From assembly GCA_007134675.1 (NCBI GenBank), contig SLKJ01000157.1, positions 1-34,347 on the forward strand: a stretch of DNA of 34,347 nucleotides, given 5' to 3'. The notes beneath the pieces are model-generated. The model was not told the DNA's origin. It searched no databases and saw only the letters and a list, made by a program, of their open reading frames with translations. This stretch comes from Bacteroidales bacterium. GTDB lineage: Bacteria; Bacteroidota; Bacteroidia; Bacteroidales; PUMT01. Shown here in pieces: positions 1 through 8,825 of this stretch. Numbering within the stretch: the first letter of the stretch is position 1; the number at the start of each line of letters is the position of its first letter. The position numbers and the translations under genes were made by a program.

Positions 1-543
1 GAATGGGTAAAAAATTCTGAACCGGTAATTGTGGATTCAAAAACCGGTGTTACCGGAGCAGGTATCACAGCCAAAGCAGTTAATCTTTACTCCAATGTCA
101 ATGATAATTTTAAAGCTTACGGATTAAAGAGGCACCGCCACACCATTGAAATGCAGGAAATACTGAGCCGGATTTCCGGCAAAGAAACTATAATTCAGTT
201 TACACCCCATCTGTTGCCTGTTGACCGTGGCATTCTTTCAACAATCTATGCAAGGCCGGTTGATAATATTAATGTAAGCTCATTGATAAGATCATATAAG
301 GAATACTACTCACGCGCACCATTTGTGCGATTACGCAAGCAGATACCAGCCACTAAGGATGTGAGGGGTACAAATTACTGTGATATTTATCCAGCCTATG
401 ATGCGCGCACCAACACGATCATAGTGATCAGTGTTATTGACAATCTGATCAAGGGCGCTTCCGGCGTTGCCATTCAGAATATGAACATCATGTTTGGCCT
501 GAACGAAACTGAAGGCCTGGGATTAATACCCTTAAATCCCTGA
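1..543 (+). CDS. argC: N-acetyl-gamma-glutamyl-phosphate reductase, C-terminal part
   Basis: The reading frame is open from base 1 and ends at TGA 541-543, so the gene is cut at its 5' end by the window edge; 180 codons remain. ArgC reduces N-acetylglutamyl phosphate to the semialdehyde in arginine synthesis. The visible part holds the family's DSKTGVTGAG segment, the HRHTIE segment with the catalytic histidine, FTPHLLPVDRGI, and the C-terminal segment containing GASGVAIQNMN. The catalytic cysteine would lie upstream of the window and cannot be checked. The GTG at 31 falls inside the conserved domain and is not a start. argJ follows after 43 bases on the same strand, which fits an arginine operon. 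Confidence 0.95.
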   Translation, partial: EWVKNSEPVIVDSKTGVTGAGITAKAVNLYSNVNDNFKAYGLKRHRHTIEMQEILSRISGKETIIQFTPHLLPVDRGILSTIYARPVDNINVSSLIRSYKEYYSRAPFVRLRKQIPATKDVRGTNYCDIYPAYDARTNTIIVISVIDNLIKGASGVAIQNMNIMFGLNETEGLGLIPLNP

Positions 544-586
544 TTAATAATAAAAAATAAATTTAACAATAACTCATTTTACGAAT

Positions 587-1798
587 ATGATTAAAAACAT
601 AACAAATGTCAGAGGTATTACCTGCTGGGGTGCACACACAGGAGTGAAATCCATGCGCAGGGATTTAGCAATCATATACTCCAGGGTCCCAGCCAGTGCA
701 GCAGCCGTATTCACTCAAAACCAGGTGGTTGCTGCACCAATTATTTTATCGAGGCAACATATTGCCGATGGAAAAGCACAGGCAATTGTTATAAATGCGG
801 GCAATGCCAATGCAGCTACCGGGAAACAAGGGCAGAAAGGAGCCCTTGCCATGTCACAATCACTCGCCGAAGAGCTTGGTATTGACAGGGAACTTGTGAT
901 TGTAGCTTCAACAGGAATAATTGGCGAGCCTTTTCCTACCGACGACATTGTTACCGGGATACGGGAAAATGTAAAGAAGCTTACCAATAAATCTACTGCA
1001 GGTACCTTTGCAGCAAATGCAATACTGACGACCGATACTTTTGCCAAGGAAGGATTTGTAGAGTTTGAAATAGATGGCCGCGAAATAAATATGGCGGGGA
1101 TAGCTAAGGGATCCGGGATGATTCATCCTAACCTGGCAACTATGCTCGCCTTTATTGTTACGGATGTTGCAATTGAACCTGCCCTTTTAAAAGAAACGGT
1201 GAAGGAGGCTGTTGACAAATCATTCAATATGATAACGGTTGATGGAGATACTTCAACCAATGACATGGTAGCTGTTTTAGCCAATGGCTTGGCACAGAAT
1301 GACATACTTAAAACAAAAAAGGATGCAGATTACCCTGTTTTTAAGGAAAACCTGGAAATGATGATGACTCATCTTGCCCAGCAAATTGTCCTGGATGGTG
1401 AAGGGGCATCTAAATATATAGAATATGAAATCGTCAATGCGCCCACTGAAGAATATGCAAGAACCATGATACGTAAAATTTCAGATTCGACACTCGTTAA
1501 AACAGCGATGTATGGAAGAGATCCGAATTGGGGGAGGATAATCAGTGCAGCAGGAAATGCCGGACTTCCATATAATTATAAAGATACGGATCTCTATCTT
1601 GGTGCGGATGGGAAATCTGTACAGGTACTTGATAAAGGAATTCCGGCAACATATGACCGGAATTATCTTAAAAAATTATTAAGAGAATCACACCTAAATA
1701 TCAAACTTGATCTGAATAACGGAAAAGCCGGAGCAAAAGGATGGGGTACGGACTTAACAACAGATTATGTCCTGTTTAATTCAGTATATACCACATAA
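587..1798 (+). CDS. argJ: bifunctional glutamate N-acetyltransferase / ornithine acetyltransferase
   Basis: ArgJ moves the acetyl group from N-acetylornithine to glutamate, recycling acetyl in arginine synthesis, and may also make N-acetylglutamate from acetyl-CoA. The 403-residue length is normal for the family. The self-cleavage site is clear: KGSGMIHPNLATML at 174-187, with the scissile bond expected between A184 and T185 and T185 becoming the nucleophile of the beta chain. STGIIGEP at 108-115 matches the oxyanion-hole segment, and GDTSTNDM is the conserved segment in the beta chain. It starts at ATG 587, 43 bases after argC. Whether it is mono- or bifunctional cannot be read from the sequence. 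Confidence 0.96.
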   Translation: MIKNITNVRGITCWGAHTGVKSMRRDLAIIYSRVPASAAAVFTQNQVVAAPIILSRQHIADGKAQAIVINAGNANAATGKQGQKGALAMSQSLAEELGIDRELVIVASTGIIGEPFPTDDIVTGIRENVKKLTNKSTAGTFAANAILTTDTFAKEGFVEFEIDGREINMAGIAKGSGMIHPNLATMLAFIVTDVAIEPALLKETVKEAVDKSFNMITVDGDTSTNDMVAVLANGLAQNDILKTKKDADYPVFKENLEMMMTHLAQQIVLDGEGASKYIEYEIVNAPTEEYARTMIRKISDSTLVKTAMYGRDPNWGRIISAAGNAGLPYNYKDTDLYLGADGKSVQVLDKGIPATYDRNYLKKLLRESHLNIKLDLNNGKAGAKGWGTDLTTDYVLFNSVYTT

Positions 1799-1926
1799 AC
1801 AGACACTTCTGATCCGCTTCGCATATTGTTCTATAAAGAATCATAAAAGGACAGATGTTAATGCTGTTCAATATATAAGCAAGCTACGAAAAAATTAGTA
1901 ATTTGTCATTTGCGGTACATGGATTT

Positions 1927-2772
1927 CTATTGCTGACTGTTTAAGCTTTTTCTTGCTCCAAATCCTGCGGTTATTCTGTCGAGAATAATTGCCAGGATAA
2001 CAACCACAAGTCCGGCTTCGAACCCCTGCCCCACCTGTAAACGCTGTATTCCCCTCAGGACATCAGCGCCAAGGCCTCCGGCTCCGATCATAGCTGCAAT
2101 TACAACCATGGACAGACCAAGCATAATGGACTGGTTGAGGCCTGCAAGGATCGTTACTTTTGCAACAGGTATCTGCACCTTCATAAGCTTCTGCATGCTG
2201 GTGGCCCCAAAAGCATCAGCGGCCTCCACCAGCTCTTTTGGCACCTGCCTGATCCCAAGATTAGTCAGTCTTATCAAAGGCGGCAATGCAAAAACAAATG
2301 TCGCCACCACCCCGGGAACCAGTCCCAGACCAAAAAACATAACCGCAGGAATAAGATAGACAAAAGCCGGCATGGTTTGCATAAAGTCCAGTATCGGTCT
2401 TATAACGGCATTAAAACGATCACTGCGGGCTGCCCATATACCAAGAGGCAATCCGACAATAACAACTAGTATCTCTGCCGTCAGTACCAGGGCCAGGGTC
2501 TCAACGAAAGCCTCCCACAAACCAATATTCTCAGAAAGCAATAATCCAAGAAAAGCAATAATGCTGTTTTTCCATCCTGCCATATACCATGTTATGGCAA
2601 CAATAATCAGTATCAGGATAAGCGGATGTAAAAATAGCATACCATTTTTAAGGTTATCAACCATGAAATAGACAAAAGCGCTGAAACCATCAAAAAACAC
2701 TGCAAATTCTGTTTCAAGATAGTTTACCCCAGCCGTTATCCAGTCTTTTAAAGGCACTCTGAATGGAAGCAT
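1927..2772 (-). CDS. proW: glycine betaine/proline-type ABC transporter permease
   Basis: This is the membrane subunit of an osmolyte importer. The 281 residues contain about six hydrophobic segments, starting near residue 50 after a short amphipathic N-terminus. The ABC importer coupling loop is present as ELVEAADAFGATSMQKLMK around 180-200. Together with the LILDFMQTMPAFVYLIPAVM-like stretch near 126-145 it is typical of ProW/OpuAB. It is the last gene of a four-gene operon, 21 bases after the ATPase gene. Substrate assignment rests on the family and on the neighbouring binding protein; choline, carnitine or another quaternary amine is possible. Confidence 0.92.
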   Translation of the reverse strand: MLPFRVPLKDWITAGVNYLETEFAVFFDGFSAFVYFMVDNLKNGMLFLHPLILILIIVAITWYMAGWKNSIIAFLGLLLSENIGLWEAFVETLALVLTAEILVVIVGLPLGIWAARSDRFNAVIRPILDFMQTMPAFVYLIPAVMFFGLGLVPGVVATFVFALPPLIRLTNLGIRQVPKELVEAADAFGATSMQKLMKVQIPVAKVTILAGLNQSIMLGLSMVVIAAMIGAGGLGADVLRGIQRLQVGQGFEAGLVVVILAIILDRITAGFGARKSLNSQQ

Positions 2773-2793
2773 AATTTTCTCTTTTCCTTATTA

Positions 2794-4020
2794 TTATTGT
2801 TCATCATGATTATTCGGAACGTATGATTCGGATAATGCTGCAATTATTGCCCCTTTTACAATAACGCCCTTCAATTTATTATCTCGATCTGTTACGGCAA
2901 AAGGTCCGAATTTATGATCCGTATACATGTTTATTACCTCACTTATCTGCGTATCCTCGTAAACCTGGGCAGGCTCATGAACCAATGAAGAGTCAAAAGG
3001 AATATCCTCTTTATCCTGGTGCATTTTAATATACTCAGCCAGTTCCTCAGCTCTTATATAGCCCTTCAGAACCATTTTGGTATCAGTTAAAAGAATACCG
3101 GAAAGCCCGTTTTTACGTACTTTCCTGAGTATAGTCCTTGGTCCGTCACCTGTAAACGCTCTTTCTGCGACGGGTTGCATAATGGCGCCGGCGGTTAGTA
3201 CAGCAGAGCGATCCATGTCCTCAACAAATGCTTTGACATAATCATTTGCCGGACGGGAAATGATCTCTTCAGCAGTACCAATCTGCACGATTTTACCGTC
3301 ATTCATAATTGCAATCCTGTTACCAAGGCGGAAGGCCTCATCCAGGTCATGAGTTACAAAAATGATGGTTTTTTGCATCCTTTCCTGCAGTTCCAGTAGC
3401 TCATTCTGCATTTGGGTACGAATCAGGGGATCAAGTGCACTGAATGCTTCATCCATAAGCATAATGTCAGCATCGATTGCCAGACCACGAGCCAGTCCGA
3501 CCCGCTGCAACATACCCCCTGACAGTTCAGCAGGATAGCTTCCTTCATTACCTTCAAGGCCAACTATTTTAATGATCTCACGCGATTTTTTACGGCGTTT
3601 ATCCTTATCGACACCTTGTAATTCCAACCCGAATTCAACATTCTCAAGTACAGTACGATGGGGCAGAACGGCAAAATTCTGAAATACCATTCCGCAAAAA
3701 TGCTTTCGCCGGAACTCTCTAAGCTCCTTCTGATTTAATTTGGTAATATCTGTTCCATCAATGTAAATATCCCCTTCGGAGGGTTCATGCAACCTGTTTA
3801 TCAGCCTCTGGAGAGTTGATTTTCCGCTGCCGGACAATCCCATAAGAACAAATATCTCATTCTTCTTTACAGAAAAAGAAACATCATTCACACCGATCAT
3901 CTGTTTCTGATCCCGGAGAATATCAGCTTTTGATTTACCCTCCTTCAGGGCCTTCAAGGCTTTACCAGGGTCTTTGCCAAAAACTTTTGAAAGATTCTTT
4001 ACAACAATTTTATCTTCCAT
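2794..4020 (-). CDS. proV: glycine betaine/proline-type ABC transporter ATPase with tandem CBS domains
   Basis: The ATP-hydrolysing subunit of the osmolyte importer, 408 residues. Walker A is GLSGSGKST (61-69), the ABC signature begins LSGGM (166-170) and continues into QRVGLARGLA, Walker B is IMLMDE (186-191), and the switch histidine is in VTHDLDEAF (222-230). Residues of about 275-400 form two CBS repeats. In OpuA-type systems these sense ionic strength or cyclic di-AMP, so activity may be osmotically gated; here that is inferred from the family. The start ATG lies 6 bases downstream of the binding-protein stop, so the two are almost certainly cotranscribed. Confidence 0.95.
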   Translation of the reverse strand: MEDKIVVKNLSKVFGKDPGKALKALKEGKSKADILRDQKQMIGVNDVSFSVKKNEIFVLMGLSGSGKSTLQRLINRLHEPSEGDIYIDGTDITKLNQKELREFRRKHFCGMVFQNFAVLPHRTVLENVEFGLELQGVDKDKRRKKSREIIKIVGLEGNEGSYPAELSGGMLQRVGLARGLAIDADIMLMDEAFSALDPLIRTQMQNELLELQERMQKTIIFVTHDLDEAFRLGNRIAIMNDGKIVQIGTAEEIISRPANDYVKAFVEDMDRSAVLTAGAIMQPVAERAFTGDGPRTILRKVRKNGLSGILLTDTKMVLKGYIRAEELAEYIKMHQDKEDIPFDSSLVHEPAQVYEDTQISEVINMYTDHKFGPFAVTDRDNKLKGVIVKGAIIAALSESYVPNNHDEQ

Positions 4021-4026
4021 ATTCCG

Positions 4027-4890
4027 CTAATTGCTTAACCAGCCCTCCACCATTTCGTTGTTCTCAGATATCCACTGCCTGGCAGCATCAAAAGGCTCCA
4101 TGCCCTCTTCAATCAAAATCATTACCTCTCCCATATCACCTGCAGTCCAGTAAAAATTATCCAGAAATTCATAAACATCAGGCGCCTTGGTATTAAGACC
4201 TGGATTAACGATTGTGGCTATATGCTCCTCTTCACCGAACGACTCCAAAGGGTCATCCAGGTATTTAAGATCATAGGCAACAAACTTCCAGTGCGGGGTC
4301 CATCCTGTAACAACAATCCATTCATCCCGTTCTATAGCCCTTCGTAAAGCAGCAACCATTGCTGCATCAGAGCCTTCAACCAACTGGTAATCCAGTTCAT
4401 AATCATCAACAGCCCTGTCACTGGCCGCCATGAGTCCTGCTCCCGGATCGATACCGATTATCTGACCATTAAATTCCCCTTTATAGTCATTAAGCTCATC
4501 AATACTGTTTACCGGAACATAATCAGGAACAACCCACCCTATTTTTGCACCTTTCAGGTTTGGTCCCAGGTTTTCAACATCATCGCGGGTTTGCTCAAGA
4601 TAAGCTTCATGGGTAGCCGGCAGCCAGGCAGCAACAATGGCATCAAAATCGCCCCTGGCAACCCCCATCCACATGGGACCAGCATCAACAGCTCTCAGGG
4701 CTACTTCATGGCCAAGTCTGTCTTCTATTATCGCTGCAACCACATGAGAAGATGCTATCTCTGAGTCCCATAAGACATAACCAATTTCAATTCTCTCCTC
4801 TTCAGGAGCACAGGAGTGTAATTTCAGCAAAATTAGCATGATTATTAAAATACCTGCAAAACTCATTAACGCCATACTTAATCTTTTCAT
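4027..4890 (-). CDS. glycine betaine-type substrate-binding protein, membrane-anchored
   Basis: An OpuAC/ProX-like binding protein that would deliver a quaternary-amine osmolyte to the permease. I place the start at ATG 4890 (287 residues); a TTG nine bases upstream would give three more residues. A hydrophobic N-terminus ends in LKLHSC, with C27 as a possible lipid-attachment cysteine, although His at -2 is unusual for a lipobox. Trp residues W41, W74, W89, W197 and W201, the last two in GWTPHWKF, match positions used for cation-pi binding of trimethylammonium groups in the family. It lies between the porin-like gene and the ATPase gene with short gaps on both sides. Confidence 0.9.
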   Translation of the reverse strand: MKRLSMALMSFAGILIIMLILLKLHSCAPEEERIEIGYVLWDSEIASSHVVAAIIEDRLGHEVALRAVDAGPMWMGVARGDFDAIVAAWLPATHEAYLEQTRDDVENLGPNLKGAKIGWVVPDYVPVNSIDELNDYKGEFNGQIIGIDPGAGLMAASDRAVDDYELDYQLVEGSDAAMVAALRRAIERDEWIVVTGWTPHWKFVAYDLKYLDDPLESFGEEEHIATIVNPGLNTKAPDVYEFLDNFYWTAGDMGEVMILIEEGMEPFDAARQWISENNEMVEGWLSN

Positions 4891-4923
4891 ATTATACAAG
4901 TTTAAGTTAGTAATATAATTATA

Positions 4924-6216
4924 TTAGAAATAGTATCCTACATTGATATTAAACCGCATGTTCCAGTCCATATCATCGACCGGAACGGGTTCTCCCGCCT
5001 TACTCTCATTATAATATAAACCAGCCGGATCGTCACTGTACAGATGTCCGGCACCCATACCCTTGCCAAAAGAGTTGGTGAGCCATGGATGATTTTTACC
5101 CATCGCCAGATCTACGTATGTATACACTCCTCCGGCGGTAATCATAAAACCAGGAACGATCATATAAGTGTCCTGAAAATCGTGAACAGACCCGTTAACT
5201 TCCAGCTGCCCGTCCTTGGTCATGTATGAATAATCAAAATACGGAAGGATACTGCTGACCGGACCCCAGTCCACGTCAATATTATAGGCTAGTCCTGCCG
5301 TCAGAATTCCACCCCTTGCAGCTACACCATCGCCATAGTAAGGATCACCGTATGCTCCCATCTGCACCCGGTCCATAAGAATTCCTGCATCATCCCTTGC
5401 CTTATAATCATATGACGTATATTGCAACTGCAGGTTGAAATTGCTGAAATTTGAATTGAGGTGTGCAGCCATTGCGTTACCATATTCTGTATCATCGAGA
5501 ACAGAATTGTAGAGGCCCTGCAACTGACCTGATAAACCGATAAATGTCCCATCTGTCACCTCATATTCAACTCTCAGATTAAACTGGTTAAGCTCACGGA
5601 TCGAAGAGGTATTCCCTTCCGGGGAAATGTCCGCACTACCGGGTATAACATTGTAGGAATAGGTGCCGGCTGCCGGTCCGCCGAAACTTGCTGTACCGTA
5701 TGAAGGTCCGGCAGGCTCAGATTGCCTGAAATAGGCTGTTCTGAGGTTAAGCTTATCGCCGATATCATATGTGAATTTTATCCCCATATTATAATCATCC
5801 TCCAGTCCCAGATAATACGGTATAAGAAACCACCAGCTATGCGAATTATATGCAAGATTGCCGAAAGGCACCCTGGTAACTCCCAGTTGCATATTCAGGT
5901 TATCTGAAAAATTATAGCCAAGATAACCGTGGTGTATAAAGTGAGTGTTAAAAGTAGGATAAAAACGATATTCAAAATCAAGCAACAGTCCACTAAACCC
6001 GGCAGATACATTAAGCCGCCATGTATCCATTGTCGCGTATGTATCAGTAGTAACGGGGTCCATCTCGTAATTTACACTCGCGATATTAAACCGAAGTGCG
6101 CCCCCGACATTCAGGAAGTCATCCCCCTCTTCATCCTGCGACATTGCTGTTGCAATACCGGTGATTACTAAAAATAAAATCAAAAAAAATTTTTTAGAAT
6201 TGTAATAATAGATCAT
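4924..6216 (-). CDS. outer-membrane porin-like beta-barrel of the osmolyte operon
   Basis: A 430-residue protein with a hydrophobic signal peptide (about residues 9-26, ending near AMSQ) followed by alternating strand-like segments rich in Tyr, Trp and Gly and a C-terminus ending GYYF, as expected for an outer-membrane barrel ending in an aromatic residue. It broadly resembles phosphate-selective-porin-like barrels of Bacteroidota. It is the first gene of the operon, 33 bases before the binding-protein ATG, so it probably gives osmolytes passage across the outer membrane. That role is inferred from context. No convincing promoter was found upstream; a near-match (CAAA, three bases, TA) lies near 6348. 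Confidence 0.8.
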   Translation of the reverse strand: MIYYYNSKKFFLILFLVITGIATAMSQDEEGDDFLNVGGALRFNIASVNYEMDPVTTDTYATMDTWRLNVSAGFSGLLLDFEYRFYPTFNTHFIHHGYLGYNFSDNLNMQLGVTRVPFGNLAYNSHSWWFLIPYYLGLEDDYNMGIKFTYDIGDKLNLRTAYFRQSEPAGPSYGTASFGGPAAGTYSYNVIPGSADISPEGNTSSIRELNQFNLRVEYEVTDGTFIGLSGQLQGLYNSVLDDTEYGNAMAAHLNSNFSNFNLQLQYTSYDYKARDDAGILMDRVQMGAYGDPYYGDGVAARGGILTAGLAYNIDVDWGPVSSILPYFDYSYMTKDGQLEVNGSVHDFQDTYMIVPGFMITAGGVYTYVDLAMGKNHPWLTNSFGKGMGAGHLYSDDPAGLYYNESKAGEPVPVDDMDWNMRFNINVGYYF

Positions 6217-6606
6217 AATTTAATTATTTAGTTAATAAAATGACGCCCATAACAATAAATTGCTACAGATCTGCGGTTTAGCAAGAAAGAAGTCAGAAAA
6301 CAAAGAGAATATGAGCTATATTTAAAAGTAATAGCCCTGCTTTAAAGCAAAGGATAAAATTATTGGATTTTGAGAAGCAGTGTAAAAATTCAGTCATAAG
6401 CATACTGATTTTATTATTTTGCTGTACAAAAGTACAAGAATATATTGAAACAAAAAACAATACACCCGGAAGTCCAGGAAAATATCCCTTTCAATTATAT
6501 ATAGTTATAATTCTTACTTTGGTCATTGTCTGTACTTTAACAACAACAGTTTATGTATGAATCTCCTTTTGGTTGTTAATTTTAGGAGAGATTTGGTTGT
6601 TAATGC
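6217..6606. other. AT-rich intergenic region between the osmolyte operon and tRNA-Asp
   Basis: About 390 bases without a gene I can support. It is AT-rich and must hold the promoter of the minus-strand osmolyte operon, but no full TTTG/TAnnTTTG pair is evident. An open frame at 6363-6560 gives a hydrophobic 65-residue peptide with no family resemblance or start signal, and I do not call it. Confidence 0.5.
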
Positions 6607-6633
6607 AAAAACCCCCTGACAATCAGAGGGTTT
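6607..6633 (-). terminator. intrinsic terminator after tRNA-Asp
   Basis: Read on the minus strand, an 8-bp stem (one G-T pair) with a 3-base loop uses 6623-6630 and 6612-6619 and is followed directly by a run of five T (6611-6607). It begins about 11 bases beyond the tRNA 3' end, so it should end the tRNA transcript. Confidence 0.85.
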
Positions 6634-6643
6634 AATGTGTAGT

Positions 6644-6720
6644 TGGCGGTCCGGACGAGACTCGAACTCGCGACCCCATGCGTGACAGGCATGTATTCTA
6701 ACCAACTGAACTACCGGACC
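6644..6720 (-). tRNA. tRNA-Asp (anticodon GTC)
   Basis: A complete 77-nt cloverleaf can be folded. The acceptor strands GGTCCGG (6720-6714) and CCGGACC (6654-6648) pair perfectly, the discriminator base is G, and CCA is encoded at 6646-6644. The D-arm region TAGTTCAGTTGGTTAGA and T-arm loop GTTCGAGTC are standard. The anticodon loop reads CTGTCAC, giving GTC for Asp codons GAC and GAU. It has its own promoter (6769-6799) and terminator (6607-6633) and so appears to be a single-gene transcript. Confidence 0.97.
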
Positions 6721-6768
6721 ATTATTTTTTAAGAACCGTTGATCTGTGAAAGATCAATTTTGGTGATG

Positions 6769-6799
6769 CAAAAATACAAGATATTTTTATTCCAGCAAA
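6769..6799 (-). promoter_or_regulatory. Bacteroidota-type promoter of tRNA-Asp
   Basis: On the minus strand TTTG (6799-6796) is followed after exactly 19 bases by TATTTTTG (6776-6769), a full match to the phylum's -33/-7 consensus TTTG-N19-TAnnTTTG. Transcription would begin near 6762, about 40 bases before the mature tRNA 5' end. A TTGATC/GATCAA inverted repeat (6739-6744, 6752-6757) lies in this leader. Confidence 0.75.
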
Positions 6800-6823
6800 T
6801 ATTAATGTCTGGTTTTTTAATAA

Positions 6824-7360
6824 TTACCGGTTTTCAAAAATACTGAAGTGAACGTTTCCGTATTTTCTGAGCTCCCGAAACTGCGTATTTGCAGAGAAAT
6901 CATGATCCCTGCCATGCTCAAGAATGAACCAGCCGCCCCGCTTCAGCAGGTTTCGGCTGAAAATGATATGTGGAATATGATCCAGCTCCTTCAAATCAAA
7001 CGGCGGATCAGCAAAGATAAGGTCATAATCGCGGGTTATGTGTTTCAGAAACCTGAAAGCATCAGCACGGATGGCTGCCAGCTGTGTAAAGCTCAGGTCG
7101 CTTGCAGTTTTCTGAATAAAAGTATGATATCTGGTGTTTGATTCGACTGAATCAACAGAAAGGCAGCCACGGGAGGCAAACTCATAGGAAATACTGCCTG
7201 TTCCGCTGAAAAGGTCAAGAACCTCAAGCTCCTCAAAATTGAAGTAATTGCTCAGAACATTGAAAAGGTTTTCCTTTGCAAAATCTGTTGTAGGTCTTGC
7301 CCTGAAATTCTTTCCCGGATAAAGTCGTTTGCCTTTGTATACTCCGCTGACTATACGCAC
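6824..7360 (-). CDS. rsmD: 16S rRNA (guanine(966)-N(2))-methyltransferase
   Basis: RsmD methylates G966 of 16S rRNA in the small subunit, using S-adenosylmethionine. The 178 residues match the family's length. The N-terminus MRIVSGVYKGKRL is the family signature, the SAM-binding loop is LDLFSGTGSISYEF (48-61), and the amino-methyltransferase catalytic motif is DPPF (118-121). The start is GTG at 7360; it places the conserved MRI(V/I)SG at the N-terminus, and the gene then overlaps the end of the DUF3822 gene by 10 bases, suggesting translational coupling. It is last in a three-gene minus-strand operon. Confidence 0.95.
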   Translation of the reverse strand: MRIVSGVYKGKRLYPGKNFRARPTTDFAKENLFNVLSNYFNFEELEVLDLFSGTGSISYEFASRGCLSVDSVESNTRYHTFIQKTASDLSFTQLAAIRADAFRFLKHITRDYDLIFADPPFDLKELDHIPHIIFSRNLLKRGGWFILEHGRDHDFSANTQFRELRKYGNVHFSIFENR

Positions 7361-8202
7361 AACCGCAGGTTAAAAAGGTTTGTAAACCAATGAATATCCA
7401 CGTCATTGAAAGTATAGCTGTAATTAAACCTTATATTGCGCCTTTCAAAACCAGTTTTCCTGATATAGTTCCTTAACTTTTCATAAACTCCCGAATCTTT
7501 GGGCAGGTCACCTGAAATTATCAAAGGGGTCTCTTCACCGTTAAGCTTCAGCTGGTCATATATGTAAAGTATGAAATATACCAGATCCTCCTCTTTTTTC
7601 CAGGGAAAAGTGTTGCAAAGCAGAAGCTTATCTCCTTCTATTACTGCAATATCGAGATAATTGCCGTATTTATTTGCAATGGCAACTTTCTGAAAACCTC
7701 TGCCACCGTAGTTTACCAGGCCGTTCTCAATTAACGGAGTGATATGGCTGAAAAAATTAACATTTCCGAATGATCTGTGCACTATACCCGAAAGCTCTGC
7801 AGGTATGGCAAAAATATTGAAGGCATCTGTTCCCTTGATCCGGTTGTAATGAATCTCGTCTAGATCATCAAGAACCTGGTTGAACTCGAAAAAGGTCCTG
7901 AGATTATCTTTATTAAATAGAGGCCCGGGAATAAGGGTATATTTGGGACTCAGGTAAGAGAAAAGGACTGATTTGTATTCTTTTTTAAGGAATTCATCGT
8001 TATTCTGTATGTCAATGATCTTGTCCTCAAGTAATGAGGTTGTCATTGATCCCCTGAAAGGAAAATGCCTGAGAAGAATGTACTTGCTCCTTATAGGGTC
8101 AAGAATAGAAAAAGAATATCCATTCAGGCCCGCCTGAATGGATATGTGATAATTTTCTGTCTGATTAATATCAAATGTCTCGTCTATAAAAACAATGTCC
8201 AT
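7351..8202 (-). CDS. DUF3822 family protein
   Basis: A 283-residue protein of a Bacteroidota-restricted family with no known function to my knowledge, found here directly before rsmD. There is no signal peptide or membrane segment, so it is probably cytoplasmic. The middle and C-terminal part (roughly residues 155-260) has a strand pattern around GNYLDIAVIEGDKLLLCNTF, then a helix with DLVYFILYIYDQL, then PLIISGDLPKDSGVYEKL. To me this resembles the actin-like (PilM/GspL) fold; that is a visual inference. It overlaps rsmD by 10 bases and lies 14 bases after a single-pass membrane protein gene. Confidence 0.8.
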   Translation of the reverse strand: MDIVFIDETFDINQTENYHISIQAGLNGYSFSILDPIRSKYILLRHFPFRGSMTTSLLEDKIIDIQNNDEFLKKEYKSVLFSYLSPKYTLIPGPLFNKDNLRTFFEFNQVLDDLDEIHYNRIKGTDAFNIFAIPAELSGIVHRSFGNVNFFSHITPLIENGLVNYGGRGFQKVAIANKYGNYLDIAVIEGDKLLLCNTFPWKKEEDLVYFILYIYDQLKLNGEETPLIISGDLPKDSGVYEKLRNYIRKTGFERRNIRFNYSYTFNDVDIHWFTNLFNLRLCV

Positions 8203-8216
8203 ACCGGAAGGGATTA

Positions 8217-8825
8217 TTATTCCCAGTTACCAGCATTATTGGTGGTCTCTGTAAGTGACCCCACGCGCAATCCCGGAAACTGTTCCCTTCTGATCCTCTC
8301 ATCATTCATATTGATAACCAGCTGTCTGTCAAGTCCTGCCAGCAATACATTATTATGAACATGTGCTTCAAAAACCTTAACAGCAAGGCCTGAACCGGTC
8401 ATAACCTCTCCGGCACCCAGGAAAAATTCCTCCCTGCCCCCTGTGTAAGGAACATAACGCAAAGAATCAACCGGATACCCCCGGGGGAAAATAGAATCCC
8501 TTACGCTTACCCTTATCGTGTCACGAATAACCTCTTCCGAGCGTACATCTTCTTCCTCATCTTCAAAGCCTATAGCCATTACAACGCGGAATGAATCATA
8601 TTTTACAAAGTCGATCAGCGTGTCAAAACTTCCGGTAAATTCTCCGTAAACTGAGCGGTAAGCCAGCTGGGCTGTGCGAATATCCTTCAGCCTGTCAATG
8701 GTTCTGCTGTACCTGGCCCGCTGCTCCTGCTGGAATCTTATTGGCTGATGTATGCTGTCAACCAGCATATACCCCAGCACAAGTATGGACACTGAAAGGA
8801 GAATCTGAATTACTGTTTTCATCAT
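8217..8825 (-). CDS. hypothetical single-pass membrane protein, pilin-like N-terminal half
   Basis: I do not recognise a named family. The 202-residue protein has one N-terminal hydrophobic segment (about residues 4-22), then a charged helix with the pattern LKDIRTAQLAYRSVYGEFTG leading into SFDTLIDFVK. This helix-then-GxF-then-LIxF layout recalls type II secretion pseudopilins, but there is no G/E prepilin-peptidase site. An acidic insert (EDEEED, about 108-113) follows, then a beta-rich C-terminal part. It is the first gene of the unit ending in rsmD, 14 bases before DUF3822. An outward-facing, inner-membrane-anchored protein is likely. Two ATGs (8825 and 8822) are equally possible starts. 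Confidence 0.7.
   Translation of the reverse strand: MMKTVIQILLSVSILVLGYMLVDSIHQPIRFQQEQRARYSRTIDRLKDIRTAQLAYRSVYGEFTGSFDTLIDFVKYDSFRVVMAIGFEDEEEDVRSEEVIRDTIRVSVRDSIFPRGYPVDSLRYVPYTGGREEFFLGAGEVMTGSGLAVKVFEAHVHNNVLLAGLDRQLVINMNDERIRREQFPGLRVGSLTETTNNAGNWE

Noticed and set aside
6363-6560. 65-residue hydrophobic open frame between the porin gene and tRNA-Asp
   Set aside because: No start signal, no family resemblance, AT-rich chance composition; treated as intergenic.
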